The notes under the pieces: model-generated | Database searches by the model: none | The model's input: the letters and a program-made list of their open reading frames with translations, nothing else | What the model was told of the DNA's origin: nothing | Made by a program: the position numbers and the translations under genes | In this document: piece by piece, positions 41,200 through 49,787 of the stretch | Position numbering within the stretch: position 1 is the first letter of the stretch | How the letters are laid out: every line of letters starts with the position of its first letter | Source of the DNA: Thermofilum sp. | GTDB lineage: Archaea > Thermoproteota > Thermoprotei > Thermofilales > Thermofilaceae | Assembly (NCBI GenBank): GCA_038741495.1 | Contig: JAVYKX010000002.1 | Span: forward strand, 322,541-386,540 | Direction of reading: 5' to 3' | Length of the DNA stretch: 64,000 bases

Positions 41200-41601
41200 A
41201 TGAAGTACAGGCTAATGGACTTGCTGGCGTGCCCTTACGACAAGCACTTCCCCCTTGAGCTACACGTTATCGATACCGTCAAGTATGAGGGAAGAGTAGC
41301 GTCTTTCAAAACGAAACCTGCCTGTGAGCTGTACTGCGCGTACAGGGGGGTGAAAGTCAGCGAGCTGGAAGGCAGGGATCCTGGCTGCGACGACTGCATA
41401 AAGTTCGAAGTTAAGACCGGTGTCCTCTTTTGCCCAGAGTGCGGCCGCTGGTGGCCTATCAAGGAGGAGATCCCGGTGATTCTCCCCGATAACTTGAGGA
41501 AGAAGGATAGCGACCTCAAGTTCCTCGAGCCTCTGAAGGACAAGCTCCCAGAGAAGATAACTAGAAGCGGAAAGCCCTGGGCGCTTGAAGCTCAGTCGTG
41601 A
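41200..41601 (+). CDS. Trm112-like zinc-binding protein
   Basis: A 133-residue protein beginning MKYRLMDLLACPYDKHFPLEL, with CELYC, CDDCI and CPECGRWWPIKEEIPVILPDNLR. The N- and C-terminal pieces match the Trm112/YbaR family, small zinc proteins that activate SAM-dependent methyltransferases acting on tRNA, rRNA and release factor; the middle insertion with two extra cysteine pairs is typical of archaeal members. The start follows the TATA box spacing. Its 3' end overlaps the convergent gltX gene by 10 nt. It may act with the Trm-type enzymes of this organism; the partner is not known. Confidence 0.75.
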   Translation: MKYRLMDLLACPYDKHFPLELHVIDTVKYEGRVASFKTKPACELYCAYRGVKVSELEGRDPGCDDCIKFEVKTGVLFCPECGRWWPIKEEIPVILPDNLRKKDSDLKFLEPLKDKLPEKITRSGKPWALEAQS

Positions 41602-43310
41602 GTATAGATGAAGACTACCCCCTCCTCCCCTTTCTTCTCCACTTTCGCGAAACCTACGCGAACGAGCTGAACCTGCTCCCCTACGGGCAGCCCGGCTATC
41701 TCCGGCTCACCGTACCCCTTCACTTCCTCGACTTTCGTGCCAGCAGCTTTGAGAACCTCTCCCGGGACAGCTCCCTCAACTGGTGCCCACTGCACGATCT
41801 GGAGATTCTTCTCCTTCGCGTAGCTGACGTCGTTGTTGAGGAAGATTAGCGCGTCGCCTCGAACCGAGAAGTTGCCCAGCCCCATCAACCTAACCTCGCC
41901 CATTCTTTTCACCTCTTCCCCGACGAACACGCGATGCTCTTTTAGCTCAATTCTTCTCCTTCCTCTTTCGGGGAAAGACGGGTGCACGATTATCTCGGCT
42001 ACTGCGGGCATGCTCAGGCCCTCGAGTTTCACCACAGTTAGCGGCTCGGTCACGAACATGTACCTGTTTGCGCGGGGCTCTAGCAGCTTCCTGTTGACTG
42101 CGTGAAGCTTCTCGACGCTGATTCTCGCGCTAGACGGCCTCAACCCCACCTCGAGGATAAGCTCCCAGATTGTCTCGGGGAGGATCCCCCTCCTCCTAAG
42201 CGCCTTCAGAGTTCCGAGCCTAATGTCATCCCATCCCTCGAAGAGACCCTTCTCGATTCCCTTTCGCATTACCGACTTGCTGAGAATCATTCCACCCAAG
42301 TTGAGGCGGCCGAAGTGTATCCCCACCGGGGGCTTCCAGCCCATGTGCCGGTAAATGTACTCCTGCTTCAGAGTGTTAACAGCGTGCTCCTCTCCTCTCA
42401 ATATGTGCGTTACTCCCATCAGGTGGTCGTCAAGCGCGCACGCGTAGTTGTACGTGGGCCAGACTACGTATTTGTCGCCGACCAACGGGTGGGGGTACTT
42501 CGACGTGTCGATGATCCTCATCGCGATCCAGTCTCTAACCGAAGGGTTGGGGTGGGCAGGGTCGGTCTTGATCCTCACCACCGCTTCCTCCTCCCCGTAC
42601 TCGCCCGAAAGCATCCTGTCCCAACGCTCTAGCTGCACCTCGACGGGTAGATCCCTGCACGGATCCGGTATCCCTAAGCTTCGCATCCTGCTGATCTCCT
42701 CCCTCGAGTGCAGGCAGACGTAAGCTCCTCCTCGCTCGATCAGCATCTTCGCGTGCTCGTAGTAGATCTCCATTCTGAGGCTCTGGATGTACTCCTCGTC
42801 CCAGCTGACCCCCAACCACTTGAGATCTTCTCTTATCGCGTCGTAAGCCTCCGGCATCGGCCTCTTTGTCTTAGGATCCGTGTCCTCGAACCTGAGGATG
42901 AACTTACCCCTATACATCCGCTTGGCGTAGTAGAAACTCAGAACCGCTGGCCTTGCGCTTCCCAAATGCAGCGCGAAGTCAGGGTTTGGCGCAAACCTCG
43001 TCACCACGAAACCGCCCAGCTCCTCCACCCTAGGAAGCGGCGGTAACCGCTTCTCCTCCCTCTTCTTCTCGACCTTAAACGCATCGGGCCATATCTCCGC
43101 GAGAAGCCTCTCCTGATCCTCCCGGCTCATGGCATTTACCTCTTCCACAACCTCCTGCACTACCTTGACAACATCCCGCGCCTGCTTCCGCAGCTCAGGC
43201 ACCTCGGCGAACACCTTGCTCACGACCGCATCAACCCTCGCTACCCCGCCAAACTTCACAGCGTTAGCTAACGCGTGCTTCCGCGCAATCTGCCTCACAT
43301 CCAACTCCAT
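41592..43310 (-). CDS. gltX: Glutamyl-tRNA synthetase (archaeal type)
   Basis: A 572-residue non-bacterial-type GluRS. The N-terminal ~100 residues are the helical domain found in archaeal enzymes; the catalytic domain has FAPNPDFALHLGSARPAVLSFYYAK (HIGH motif as HLGS) and RFEDTDPKTKRP; the KMSKS loop reads GGMILSKSVM; the C-terminal half is the all-beta anticodon-binding region shared with GlnRS. It is expected to glutamylate tRNA-Glu, and tRNA-Gln for transamidation in archaea. A minus-strand TATA-like GTTTAAGTT lies about 25 nt upstream of the ATG. It is divergent from the tRNA-Ala (GGC) gene. Confidence 0.94.
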   Translation of the reverse strand: MELDVRQIARKHALANAVKFGGVARVDAVVSKVFAEVPELRKQARDVVKVVQEVVEEVNAMSREDQERLLAEIWPDAFKVEKKREEKRLPPLPRVEELGGFVVTRFAPNPDFALHLGSARPAVLSFYYAKRMYRGKFILRFEDTDPKTKRPMPEAYDAIREDLKWLGVSWDEEYIQSLRMEIYYEHAKMLIERGGAYVCLHSREEISRMRSLGIPDPCRDLPVEVQLERWDRMLSGEYGEEEAVVRIKTDPAHPNPSVRDWIAMRIIDTSKYPHPLVGDKYVVWPTYNYACALDDHLMGVTHILRGEEHAVNTLKQEYIYRHMGWKPPVGIHFGRLNLGGMILSKSVMRKGIEKGLFEGWDDIRLGTLKALRRRGILPETIWELILEVGLRPSSARISVEKLHAVNRKLLEPRANRYMFVTEPLTVVKLEGLSMPAVAEIIVHPSFPERGRRRIELKEHRVFVGEEVKRMGEVRLMGLGNFSVRGDALIFLNNDVSYAKEKNLQIVQWAPVEGAVPGEVLKAAGTKVEEVKGYGEPEIAGLPVGEQVQLVRVGFAKVEKKGEEGVVFIYTHD

Positions 43311-43366
43311 GGCGACCCCACCGAACGTCTCAAGTCTTACAACTTAAACCCGCCGATCCCTCAAGA

Positions 43367-43377
43367 AAAATTTATAG
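43367..43377 (+). promoter_or_regulatory. TATA box of tRNA-Ala (GGC)
   Basis: AAAAATTTATAGAG is centred about 32 nt before the first base of the tRNA, matching the usual archaeal spacing for a start a few bases upstream of the mature 5' end. No other element is seen in this gap of 94 nt, which also carries the gltX promoter on the other strand. Confidence 0.5.
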
Positions 43378-43404
43378 AGAGCCCGTTTTCTAGCCAGCAG
43401 TGGA

Positions 43405-43523
43405 GGGCCGGTCGTCTAGTGGGAGAGGCTCCCCCCGAAGATGTCCGCTTGGCATGCGGGTGGAGCCCGAGCTCCCCGGAGCTCGGCGCCAAGTCCCGGG
43501 TTCGAATCCCGGCCGGTCCACCA
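43405..43523 (+). tRNA. tRNA-Ala (GGC) with two non-canonical introns
   Basis: Acceptor GGGCCGG (43405-43411) pairs with CCGGTCC (43513-43519), discriminator A and encoded CCA (43521-43523). T arm CCGGG-TTCGAAT-CCCGG. Anticodon stem TCCGC/GCGGG closes loop TTGGCAT, anticodon GGC. The D arm GTCT...AGAT is interrupted by 14 nt (43425-43438), and 30 nt (43461-43490) separate position 43 from the variable loop. Removing both leaves 75 nt with every helix paired. The second intron holds a perfect hairpin, CCGAGCTCC/GGAGCTCGG. Its acceptor and T arms are the same as those of the tRNA-Ala (UGC) gene at 35.6 kb. Confidence 0.85.
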
Positions 43524-43552
43524 GCTATTCCTTCTCCCCCCATCACCCGCCT

Positions 43553-45163
43553 TTACGACTCCAGCTTGAAAAGCAGATGCGTGAGGTTCTCGATGTCCCA
43601 GGGGGGCTGGGCTACAGGAGGTTCGGAGATCTCAGAAATCTCCTTGAAGAGGTTCTCTACGGAAGTGTAAAGTTTCTCGTAGATAGCGTAGTACTTCTCG
43701 TAGATCTTTACGAGCTCGGGGTCAGGCTTCAGCCTAACTCTCTCCCGGAAGAATCTTGAGACTGCCTCCTCAAAGCTCTTGCACGCTCCGGCGCTGTAGG
43801 CTACGAGCACGGCATCTCCCCCCAGCGCGGCGTCGAGCAGCTCCGGAATGATGACTTCCCTGTTCGTCACGTTCGCCTTGATTCTTGCCCAGGTGGGGGT
43901 CTTAGCGCCGCCACCCATTAGGACGAGCTCTCTGGGCTTGATGCCTATCTCCTCGAAGCTTTCTAGAATCTTCCTCAGCTCGTACGCCACGCCCTCCATC
44001 ATAGCTCTGAAGAGGTGCGCGCGGGTGTGGAAGACTGTGAGCCCGAAGATCACGCCTCTCGCGTAGGGATTCCACCTCGGCGACCGGGCGCCGGAGAAGA
44101 AGGGGAGCACGAGCACCCCACCTGATCCCGGAGGCACGTACTCGGCTTCTAAGTCGAAGAACTCGTAGGCCCTTCTCCTGGTTCTCGAAGCAAGGTAATC
44201 CACCCCTTCAGTAGCGTGGTCGCGGAACCACCTGAGGATAGCGCCTGCAGTCGAGATACCTGCCTCAACCACCCACCTGCTGGGAATGGGGGCCACTCCC
44301 ACCGAGAAGCGCATCCTCGGATCTAAGAGCGGCTGGGGGACCATGGTCGCCGTGGTAGAGCCGGTTCCGGTGGACTCCTCGGCTTTCTCGGGACCGAGAA
44401 TCCCCGCGCCCAGCACTTCCGCAGTCCTGTCGCCAGTTCCCGCAAGAACAGGGGTGCCAGGGGCGATTCCAATAAGCCTAGCCGAGTCTTCCTTCACGCC
44501 GCCTACTACCTCCCAGCTGCGTTTCACCTCTGGGAGTATGTACGCGTAGTCGGAGAGCCCCAGCTCCGAGATAAGCTTCTCGTCCCACCGGCGCTCTCTG
44601 ATGTTGAAGAGCATGGTTCTCGATGCGACAGTCTCGTCAGTTACAGCTACACCTGTCAGCTTGTAGACGATGTAGTCTTTTGGCTGCAAGCCGATCCAGG
44701 CTCTCTCCAAGAGCTCCCTACAGTTCTCCTTGAACCACAAAAGCTTCGTGGCGGTGAACGTCGCATCCACGATCAGCCCGGTCCTCTCGTACACCTCTTT
44801 GACACCGAGCCTCCGCTTAATCTCCTCTGCTTGGGGCAAGCTCCTGCGGTCCATCCACGTCGGTACTCGGCCGAGGCTCCTACCCTCCCTGTCGATAAAC
44901 GCCAGCGTCTCCCGCTGGCTGCTAACAGCTACCCCTATGAAGGCGTCGGGCGTCGCTCTCGCTCGCTTGATCGCGTCTCGAGCGGCGAGAACTGCGTAGC
45001 TCCACCAATCTTCAGGGTCCTGCTCAGCCCAGCCCGGTCTCGGGAAGTGAGTAGGGTACTCGTACCCCTCGACAGCGAGGAGCCGACCGCTCTCGTGGAA
45101 GACGGCCGCCTTCGCGTTAGTCGTTCCTACATCGATCGTCAGGATAAGCTCTTTACTGTGCAC
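43553..45163 (-). CDS. FGGY-family carbohydrate kinase
   Basis: A 536-residue sugar kinase of the xylulokinase/glycerol kinase superfamily. The N-terminal phosphate loop LTIDVGTTNAKAAVFHESG, HFPRPGWAEQDPEDWW, the PVLAGTGDRTAEVLGAGI segment and the C-terminal LVLMGGGAKTPTWARI / NREVIIPELLDAALGGDAVLVAYSAG are typical. The sugar cannot be told from motifs; xylulose, ribulose, or another polyol are possible. It starts with GTG 45163; CTTATACTC (about 45184-45192, minus strand) gives a leaderless-type promoter. It is alone on its transcript, following the acyltransferase gene. Confidence 0.88.
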   Translation of the reverse strand: MHSKELILTIDVGTTNAKAAVFHESGRLLAVEGYEYPTHFPRPGWAEQDPEDWWSYAVLAARDAIKRARATPDAFIGVAVSSQRETLAFIDREGRSLGRVPTWMDRRSLPQAEEIKRRLGVKEVYERTGLIVDATFTATKLLWFKENCRELLERAWIGLQPKDYIVYKLTGVAVTDETVASRTMLFNIRERRWDEKLISELGLSDYAYILPEVKRSWEVVGGVKEDSARLIGIAPGTPVLAGTGDRTAEVLGAGILGPEKAEESTGTGSTTATMVPQPLLDPRMRFSVGVAPIPSRWVVEAGISTAGAILRWFRDHATEGVDYLASRTRRRAYEFFDLEAEYVPPGSGGVLVLPFFSGARSPRWNPYARGVIFGLTVFHTRAHLFRAMMEGVAYELRKILESFEEIGIKPRELVLMGGGAKTPTWARIKANVTNREVIIPELLDAALGGDAVLVAYSAGACKSFEEAVSRFFRERVRLKPDPELVKIYEKYYAIYEKLYTSVENLFKEISEISEPPVAQPPWDIENLTHLLFKLES

Positions 45164-45199
45164 GTTGAGATAGTTGCTCGAGCGGAGTATAAGGGAGGC

Positions 45200-45814
45200 T
45201 TAATACTCTCCCTTAATCTTCTTCCTGTTTCTCTCGGCTTCCTCGTAGAGCTTCCTTCCCACAGCAACCTTCTTGCTGCATTGGTCGCACTCGAGCACTA
45301 CGCTCTCGTCGTTTAGCTCAACTACGCGCTTCAAGGGCCTCCCGCAGTAGCAGACAAAGCCTACGAGCCTCGCAGGGTTCCCCATCACGAGCCCGTGGTC
45401 GGGGACATCCTTAGTGACAACGCTGCCCGCAGCAACCATCGCGTACCTTCCTATAGTGACTCCGCAGACGATAGTCGCGTTAGCACCGATAGAAGCCCCC
45501 TCCTTCACCAGCGTCGGGACAACCACCCAATCCGTCGAGAAGGCTCGGGGGTACTTGTCGTTAGTGAAGACCGCGTAGGGCCCTACGAAAACGTTGTTTT
45601 CCAATGTCACACCCCTGTAAACGGACACGCCGTTCTGAATCTTCACGCCGTTGCCTATCACAACGTTCTCATCTATGTACACGTCCTTGCCTATGTTGCA
45701 CCTGGAGCCGATCCTAGCCCCCCTCCTCACGTGGGCGAAGTGCCAGATCCTCGTTCCTTCGCCGATCACCGCCCCCTCCTCTACTACTGCCGTTGGGTGG
45801 ATGAAGTAGCTCAT
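45200..45814 (-). CDS. Left-handed beta-helix acyltransferase with C-terminal zinc ribbon
   Basis: A 204-residue protein with about nine hexapeptide turns ([34 protein letters not shown]...) ending in [34 protein letters not shown]. It matches the WlbB/WbpD-type sugar N-acetyltransferases that modify UDP- or dTDP-amino sugars for surface glycans. After the helix come CYCG and CDQC, a small zinc ribbon, which is a common tail in this subgroup. The start ATG overlaps the rnhB stop by 4 nt, so the two are coupled. The sugar substrate is not known. Confidence 0.85.
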   Translation of the reverse strand: MSYFIHPTAVVEEGAVIGEGTRIWHFAHVRRGARIGSRCNIGKDVYIDENVVIGNGVKIQNGVSVYRGVTLENNVFVGPYAVFTNDKYPRAFSTDWVVVPTLVKEGASIGANATIVCGVTIGRYAMVAAGSVVTKDVPDHGLVMGNPARLVGFVCYCGRPLKRVVELNDESVVLECDQCSKKVAVGRKLYEEAERNRKKIKGEY

Positions 45815-46470
45815 ACCAGGAACCTCTCTAGGGACTCTTTTTTACGTAGCGACGACCACGTGCTCCAAGATTTCCTAGCGAAGGGGGGCGGCTCGCCGTG
45901 CTCCCTAAGCCACTTCTCTGCAAACTCCCTGGTTCTGGGGTCTGAAGGGTAGCCGGAGCCGAAGTCGCCGTACAGCCTCTTGAGCTGCTCCACGAGCCTA
46001 TCCCGCTCGGTTTTCGCCAGTATGGAGGCTGCCGCTACTATCGCGAAGTCTCTGTCAGCCCCGTTCCGGGCAACCACGCGGACGGAGCCTCCCAGCATCT
46101 GGGAGAGCAGGCTGCCAAACCTCTCAGGCTTCGGGTCAGGGCTGTCCACGTACACCACGCCCAAGGGGGTCTTCTCGAGCGCTCTCCGCACCAGCTCGCA
46201 GATCACTTTCACTTCAAGCAAGTTCAAGCCCCCTCTGCTCACGGCTTCGTCTATCTCGCGCGGCTCCACCACTCGAAGTGAGTAAAAGTCCAGTAACTTC
46301 TCCATCTGGGCTCTAACAACCTCCCTTCTAGATGGTGTCAGCAGCTTTGAGTCCCTGACCCCCAGCTCTGCGAGAAGGTGCTCTTTCTCCTCGCCGATCA
46401 CGGCGATCGCGATGACCATTGGGCCGAAGAGCGGCCCTCGACCAGCCTCGTCCACGCCGGCTAAGTACAC
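45811..46470 (-). CDS. rnhB: Ribonuclease HII
   Basis: A 219-residue RNase HII, cleaving the RNA strand of RNA/DNA hybrids and single ribonucleotides in [21 protein letters not shown] (Asp7, Glu8) gives the first acidic residues, [13 protein letters not shown] the third aspartate region, and [23 protein letters not shown] the fourth. [14 protein letters not shown] is the usual archaeal C-terminal motif. ATG 46470; it follows the coiled-coil gene by 8 nt and overlaps the acyltransferase gene by 4 nt. Confidence 0.95.
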   Translation of the reverse strand: MYLAGVDEAGRGPLFGPMVIAIAVIGEEKEHLLAELGVRDSKLLTPSRREVVRAQMEKLLDFYSLRVVEPREIDEAVSRGGLNLLEVKVICELVRRALEKTPLGVVYVDSPDPKPERFGSLLSQMLGGSVRVVARNGADRDFAIVAAASILAKTERDRLVEQLKRLYGDFGSGYPSDPRTREFAEKWLREHGEPPPFARKSWSTWSSLRKKESLERFLV

Positions 46471-46478
46471 CCTGCTCT

Positions 46479-47447
46479 TCAGGCCAGCTTAGCGAACAGC
46501 TTTATCAAACCTTTTCTTGAGAGCTCATAGAGCGCTGAGAGCGTCTCAGGGAGGGAAGTTTCAGCCCTGCGGCTCACTAGCTCCACCACCTCGTGAAGCA
46601 TGAAGAGCCTCGCTTCAGCGGAAGAAGCAAGCCTAGAGTAGGCTTCGAGAACACGCGCCTCTAGAGGGCTGAGCGCCCCCGCTAGCTTCTCGCTGGCCAG
46701 CTTCTTTACTCGACCCAGCTCGGCGTAAACCTGCGGCGGGTTCAGCGGTACAGGGGTCAGCTTCGCAGAGCTCAGCTCTCTCGCTATCTCGAGAAGCTTC
46801 TTCTCGCTCTCCTCCAGCTCCAGCCTCTCGTGCGGCATCACTACGTGTAACGCCTTGTGAATCAGCTCCTGCACCGCTTCAAGCTCGCTCAGCATAAGCC
46901 TTACAGCTTTGCTGTACTCAGCGCGGGCTCTAGCCTCTAGCTGCTCCCCCTCCTTCACTAAACTGGAAAGAACATCGGCTGCTTTATCCAAGTTGAGCGC
47001 GCTCAACCCGCTCAGCACTCGAGATGACCTCGAAGCGAACCTGCTCAACTCCGAGTACAAGGGAGGGTTAACATCCCTGAGAGCTGCAGCCCACGAGCTC
47101 AACCTGCTCTCGAGCTCCCTCACGCGGGGAGCTAGCTTCCCAACGTGCTCCACCGCCTCTAAAATCGCCCGCAGCTTAACGATCAAGCCGTCCAGCTGCT
47201 TCTCGTAGTCCTCCAGCCTCCTTCCCACCTCTTCTGCGCTGCTGGGCAGAGGGGGGTCCGGCACCCATAGCGTTTCAGCCACGTTGCCCAAGAGCTCCTT
47301 AAGCACCGGCTCGCTCTCTACCTTACCCTTTATCGCGCTCAGCAGCCTCTCTGCTTCGGCTAGCTTCTCCCGAGTTCTCGAGCCAGACGCGAGAATGTAG
47401 TCGAGGAGCTCTCTCCTGCTTTTCTGCTCGAGCAGAGCCGCTTCCAT
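46479..47447 (-). CDS. Helical protein of unknown function
   Basis: A 322-residue, almost entirely helical protein with leucine- and charge-rich heptads; no known motif is present. The C-terminal piece (LPETLSALYELSRKGLIKLFAKLA) resembles the end of a winged helix domain. No signal peptide or membrane helix. It lies in a minus-strand run with rnhB and the acyltransferase, so it may be transcribed with them. An inverted repeat sits in its upstream region at 47471-47490. Confidence 0.6.
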   Translation of the reverse strand: MEAALLEQKSRRELLDYILASGSRTREKLAEAERLLSAIKGKVESEPVLKELLGNVAETLWVPDPPLPSSAEEVGRRLEDYEKQLDGLIVKLRAILEAVEHVGKLAPRVRELESRLSSWAAALRDVNPPLYSELSRFASRSSRVLSGLSALNLDKAADVLSSLVKEGEQLEARARAEYSKAVRLMLSELEAVQELIHKALHVVMPHERLELEESEKKLLEIARELSSAKLTPVPLNPPQVYAELGRVKKLASEKLAGALSPLEARVLEAYSRLASSAEARLFMLHEVVELVSRRAETSLPETLSALYELSRKGLIKLFAKLA

Positions 47448-47470
47448 ACCCTCCTAAAGAAGACGCTCCG

Positions 47471-47490
47471 TAGCCTACCAGATTAGGCTA
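47471..47490. other. Perfect 7-bp inverted repeat between tatA and the helical-protein gene
   Basis: TAGCCTA (47471-47477) and TAGGCTA (47484-47490) form a stem with a 6-nt loop CCAGAT, lying in the 84-nt gap between the tatA stop and the next minus-strand start. It could be an RNA hairpin in the tatA 3' region or a dimeric operator for the following gene. No T-run follows, so it does not look like a standard terminator. Confidence 0.35.
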
Positions 47491-47531
47491 TCTTTCAGAA
47501 AAACATCTAGAAGCCCGGCAGCCCTGCCCGT

Positions 47532-47861
47532 CTAAATGAGGCCCTTCTCTTTCGCTTTCGCGATAACCTCCTCAACCAACTGCTCTTTAGTCTTCCCCTC
47601 GCTCGCAATGCCGAGCTTTTCGGCAAGCTTCTTCAACTCCTCATCAGAGACTGACGGCTTCCTGCTTTCCTGCGGCTCCTCGGACGTGAGCTTCTGGCTT
47701 TCTTCCCTGAAGACACGGACAGCCTCACCTGCGGCTCTCGCAAGCTCGGGGAGCTTCTTCGGGCCGAAGAGAATCAGCGCTATTATGATCAGTAGGAGTA
47801 TCTCCGTGGGGCCCACCTGGAACTGCAGCGGCAGAACCTCCTGGCTGCCAACGGGGAGCAT
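47532..47861 (-). CDS. tatA: TatA, twin-arginine translocase pore subunit
   Basis: With ATG 47861 the product has 109 residues: a short lead, one membrane helix (VGPTEILLLIIIALILFGPKKLPELARAAGEAV) with the FGPKKLPE hinge diagnostic of TatA/Hcf106, an amphipathic helix, and an acidic tail. The tail (SDEELKKLAEKLGI...KTKEQLVEEVIAKAKEKGL) resembles a SAP/LEM-like helical domain and is seen in other archaeal TatA proteins. It helps export folded proteins with RR signal peptides. An upstream in-frame ATG (47948) would place the promoter inside the gene and is rejected. No tatC is visible in the window. Confidence 0.85.
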   Translation of the reverse strand: MLPVGSQEVLPLQFQVGPTEILLLIIIALILFGPKKLPELARAAGEAVRVFREESQKLTSEEPQESRKPSVSDEELKKLAEKLGIASEGKTKEQLVEEVIAKAKEKGLI

Positions 47862-47893
47862 CGAGCCTTCGCCAGAAGTAGCTGATGTTCTGC

Positions 47894-47904
47894 ATAAATA
47901 TAAG
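47894..47904. promoter_or_regulatory. Shared TATA region between tatA and the asparaginase gene
   Basis: ATAAATATAAG reads as a TATA-like box on both strands. On the plus strand its centre is about 23 nt before the asparaginase GTG (47922), giving a leaderless mRNA. On the minus strand it is about 35 nt before the tatA ATG (47861), giving a leader of about 10 nt. The region is 60 nt long and holds no other signal. Confidence 0.5.
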
Positions 47905-47921
47905 CGTTTAGTACGGGTGGC

Positions 47922-48869
47922 GTGAGCGGAGAGACAGTAGCCGTTCATGGGGGCGCTGGTAGGCTGCGCAGAAGCCTCCTCGATACGAGGCAGCAGCTCG
48001 AGAGAGGGCTCAGGGAAGCTTTGTCCGCGGGATTAGAGGAGCTGGGCTCGGGGAGCGCGCTCGACGCCGTGGAGGCAGCTGTTAAGAGCATGGAGGCCTC
48101 CGGCGTCTTCAACGCGGGTAAGGGTGCTGCTCTCAACGCGCTAGGCCAAGTCGAGCTCGACGCGAGCATCATGTTCGGGAGAGACCTCTCCCTAGGTTCT
48201 GTCGCCGCCCAGAGGTACACCTGGAACGCCGTCTCCCTAGCGAGGAAAGTGATGGAGCTCACAGACCATGTCCTCATCGTCGGCGCGGGAGCCGACGAGC
48301 TAGCGATGAAGCTGGGTTTCGAGAAGCACCCGGGTCCCAGCCAGCGAGCAAAGGAGATCTACGCCGAGATGCTGGAATCCGCTAGGAGAGGCGAGTACGC
48401 GCTCTGGCGTAAAAACGCTGAAGTACTCAGAATGCTTGCTGGCGACACTGTCGGAGCGGTGGCTCTAGACAAAGAAGGCAACCTGGCAGCTGCGACGAGC
48501 ACTGGCGGAATCTACCTGAAGCTCCCCGGCCGAGTGGGGGATACGCCTTTACCAGGAGCGGGAGTCTACGCGGAAAACGGAGTGGTCGCGGTCAGCGCCA
48601 CGGGGGTTGGCGAGTACATCGCCAGGTACCTCGCGGCAGCGAGGGTGGCGGAGCTTGTCAGGAGGGGCACCCCGCTGCGGGAAGCAGTAGTCACCGTTGT
48701 TAAGGGTATGACGGAGTTTTTCGGCCTAGTAAACACGGTTGGCTTGATCTCGCTGAGCTCGACAGGCGAGTACGGTGAAGCGACGAACTGCGAAGTCTTC
48801 CTCAGGGGGCTGGCTAGGCGAGGGGAGCCTCCGCGGGTGGCTGTGCTAGCCGAAGAGTCGGTCACCTGA
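47922..48869 (+). CDS. Isoaspartyl peptidase / plant-type L-asparaginase
   Basis: A 315-residue Ntn-hydrolase of the T2 family. VAVHGGAGRLRRS starts the fold; GSALDAVEAAVKSMEASGVFNAGKGAALNALGQVELDASIM is the family core; autocleavage is expected before Thr176 in MLAGDTVGAVALDKEGNLAAATSTGG, exposing the nucleophile. Such enzymes cleave asparagine and beta-aspartyl peptides, which arise by damage at high temperature. Short C-terminal end. Starts with GTG at a leaderless-type promoter. It overlaps the AEC carrier gene end by 8 nt, tail to tail. Confidence 0.9.
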   Translation: MSGETVAVHGGAGRLRRSLLDTRQQLERGLREALSAGLEELGSGSALDAVEAAVKSMEASGVFNAGKGAALNALGQVELDASIMFGRDLSLGSVAAQRYTWNAVSLARKVMELTDHVLIVGAGADELAMKLGFEKHPGPSQRAKEIYAEMLESARRGEYALWRKNAEVLRMLAGDTVGAVALDKEGNLAAATSTGGIYLKLPGRVGDTPLPGAGVYAENGVVAVSATGVGEYIARYLAAARVAELVRRGTPLREAVVTVVKGMTEFFGLVNTVGLISLSSTGEYGEATNCEVFLRGLARRGEPPRVAVLAEESVT

Positions 48870-49749
48870 CAAGCATTACCGCGAAGGGGAGCATCACTAG
48901 CGTAGAGAAGAGCGTTGATACGAGAACGATCCTCGCGGTTTTTGCCGCGTCGAGATTCAGTGCTCTAGCTACGGGAATGCAGCTCGCGGCGCTCGGCATA
49001 ACGCTCTCGATGAAAGCCACTCGTGCATCTATGCCCTGAACTAGCTGTGCAGCAGCGAAGAGCAGAGTCAGCGGAACGGCAAGCGAGACCCTTAACGCGT
49101 AGGGTTTCAGGTCTCCGGCCTCCACGCGCCCTAGGCTCCTGCCCATCTCGAGACCTACAGCCATCAGAGCCAGTGGTGGAGCGGTGGAGGCCAGCGTGCT
49201 TAGCGTACTTGCTATGAATTCCGGAAGCTGTGCGCGCGCGAGCGAAAGCGCTAGGCCTAAGAAGAGTCCGTAGAGCGGCGGGAAAGCTAGGAGCCTCCTG
49301 CTGCTTTCTCTAAGGCTCTTACCGCCCAGCACTAATGGAGCGGCGGTGTTGGAGAAAGCGTTATTCCCTATGATGTAGAAGCCGACGCTAGCTGCTCCCT
49401 GCTGGCCCCAGAAGCTTGTAGCGACACCAAGCGGTATGTAGCCGGCGTTCGCGTACATAGCTGTAAGAGCTTCCTCGGCGGAGAACCTGAGGAGGCGGGC
49501 AGCCGCTAGAGCTGCTGCTGAGCAGAGAGCGCTCAGGGCGATGAGGCGCAAGCCGAGAAAGTCGCCTGAGATGAGGCGAGAGTACGTTGACGTGAATATA
49601 ACTAAGGGCATGAGAACGTCCAGGATCAGCTTTTCGAAGAAGCTAAGCTGCTCCTCGCTGGGTTTTCTCAAGATCCCGTAAGCTGCGCCCGCGGCGAGCG
49701 GCACGTAAACCTTCGCTAGCTCTGCGAACACAGCTCGCTTAGTAAGCAA
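48862..49749 (-). CDS. Auxin efflux carrier (AEC)-family permease
   Basis: A 295-residue membrane protein with about ten hydrophobic spans. FEKLILDVLMPLVIFTSTYSRL, AYANAGYIPLGVATSFWGQQG, IIGNNAFSNTAAPLVLGG and SVMPSAASCIPVARALNLD with the split-helix character belong to the AEC family, which includes malate and other carboxylate permeases. The substrate is not identifiable from sequence. It is divergent from the sugar-isomerase operon at 49788, with 38 nt between the starts, and convergent with the asparaginase gene. Confidence 0.8.
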   Translation of the reverse strand: MLTKRAVFAELAKVYVPLAAGAAYGILRKPSEEQLSFFEKLILDVLMPLVIFTSTYSRLISGDFLGLRLIALSALCSAAALAAARLLRFSAEEALTAMYANAGYIPLGVATSFWGQQGAASVGFYIIGNNAFSNTAAPLVLGGKSLRESSRRLLAFPPLYGLFLGLALSLARAQLPEFIASTLSTLASTAPPLALMAVGLEMGRSLGRVEAGDLKPYALRVSLAVPLTLLFAAAQLVQGIDARVAFIESVMPSAASCIPVARALNLDAAKTARIVLVSTLFSTLVMLPFAVMLVR

Positions 49750-49787
49750 AGCTTTTTAGCGCTTTACTCGCCTTCTCAGCGATTGAA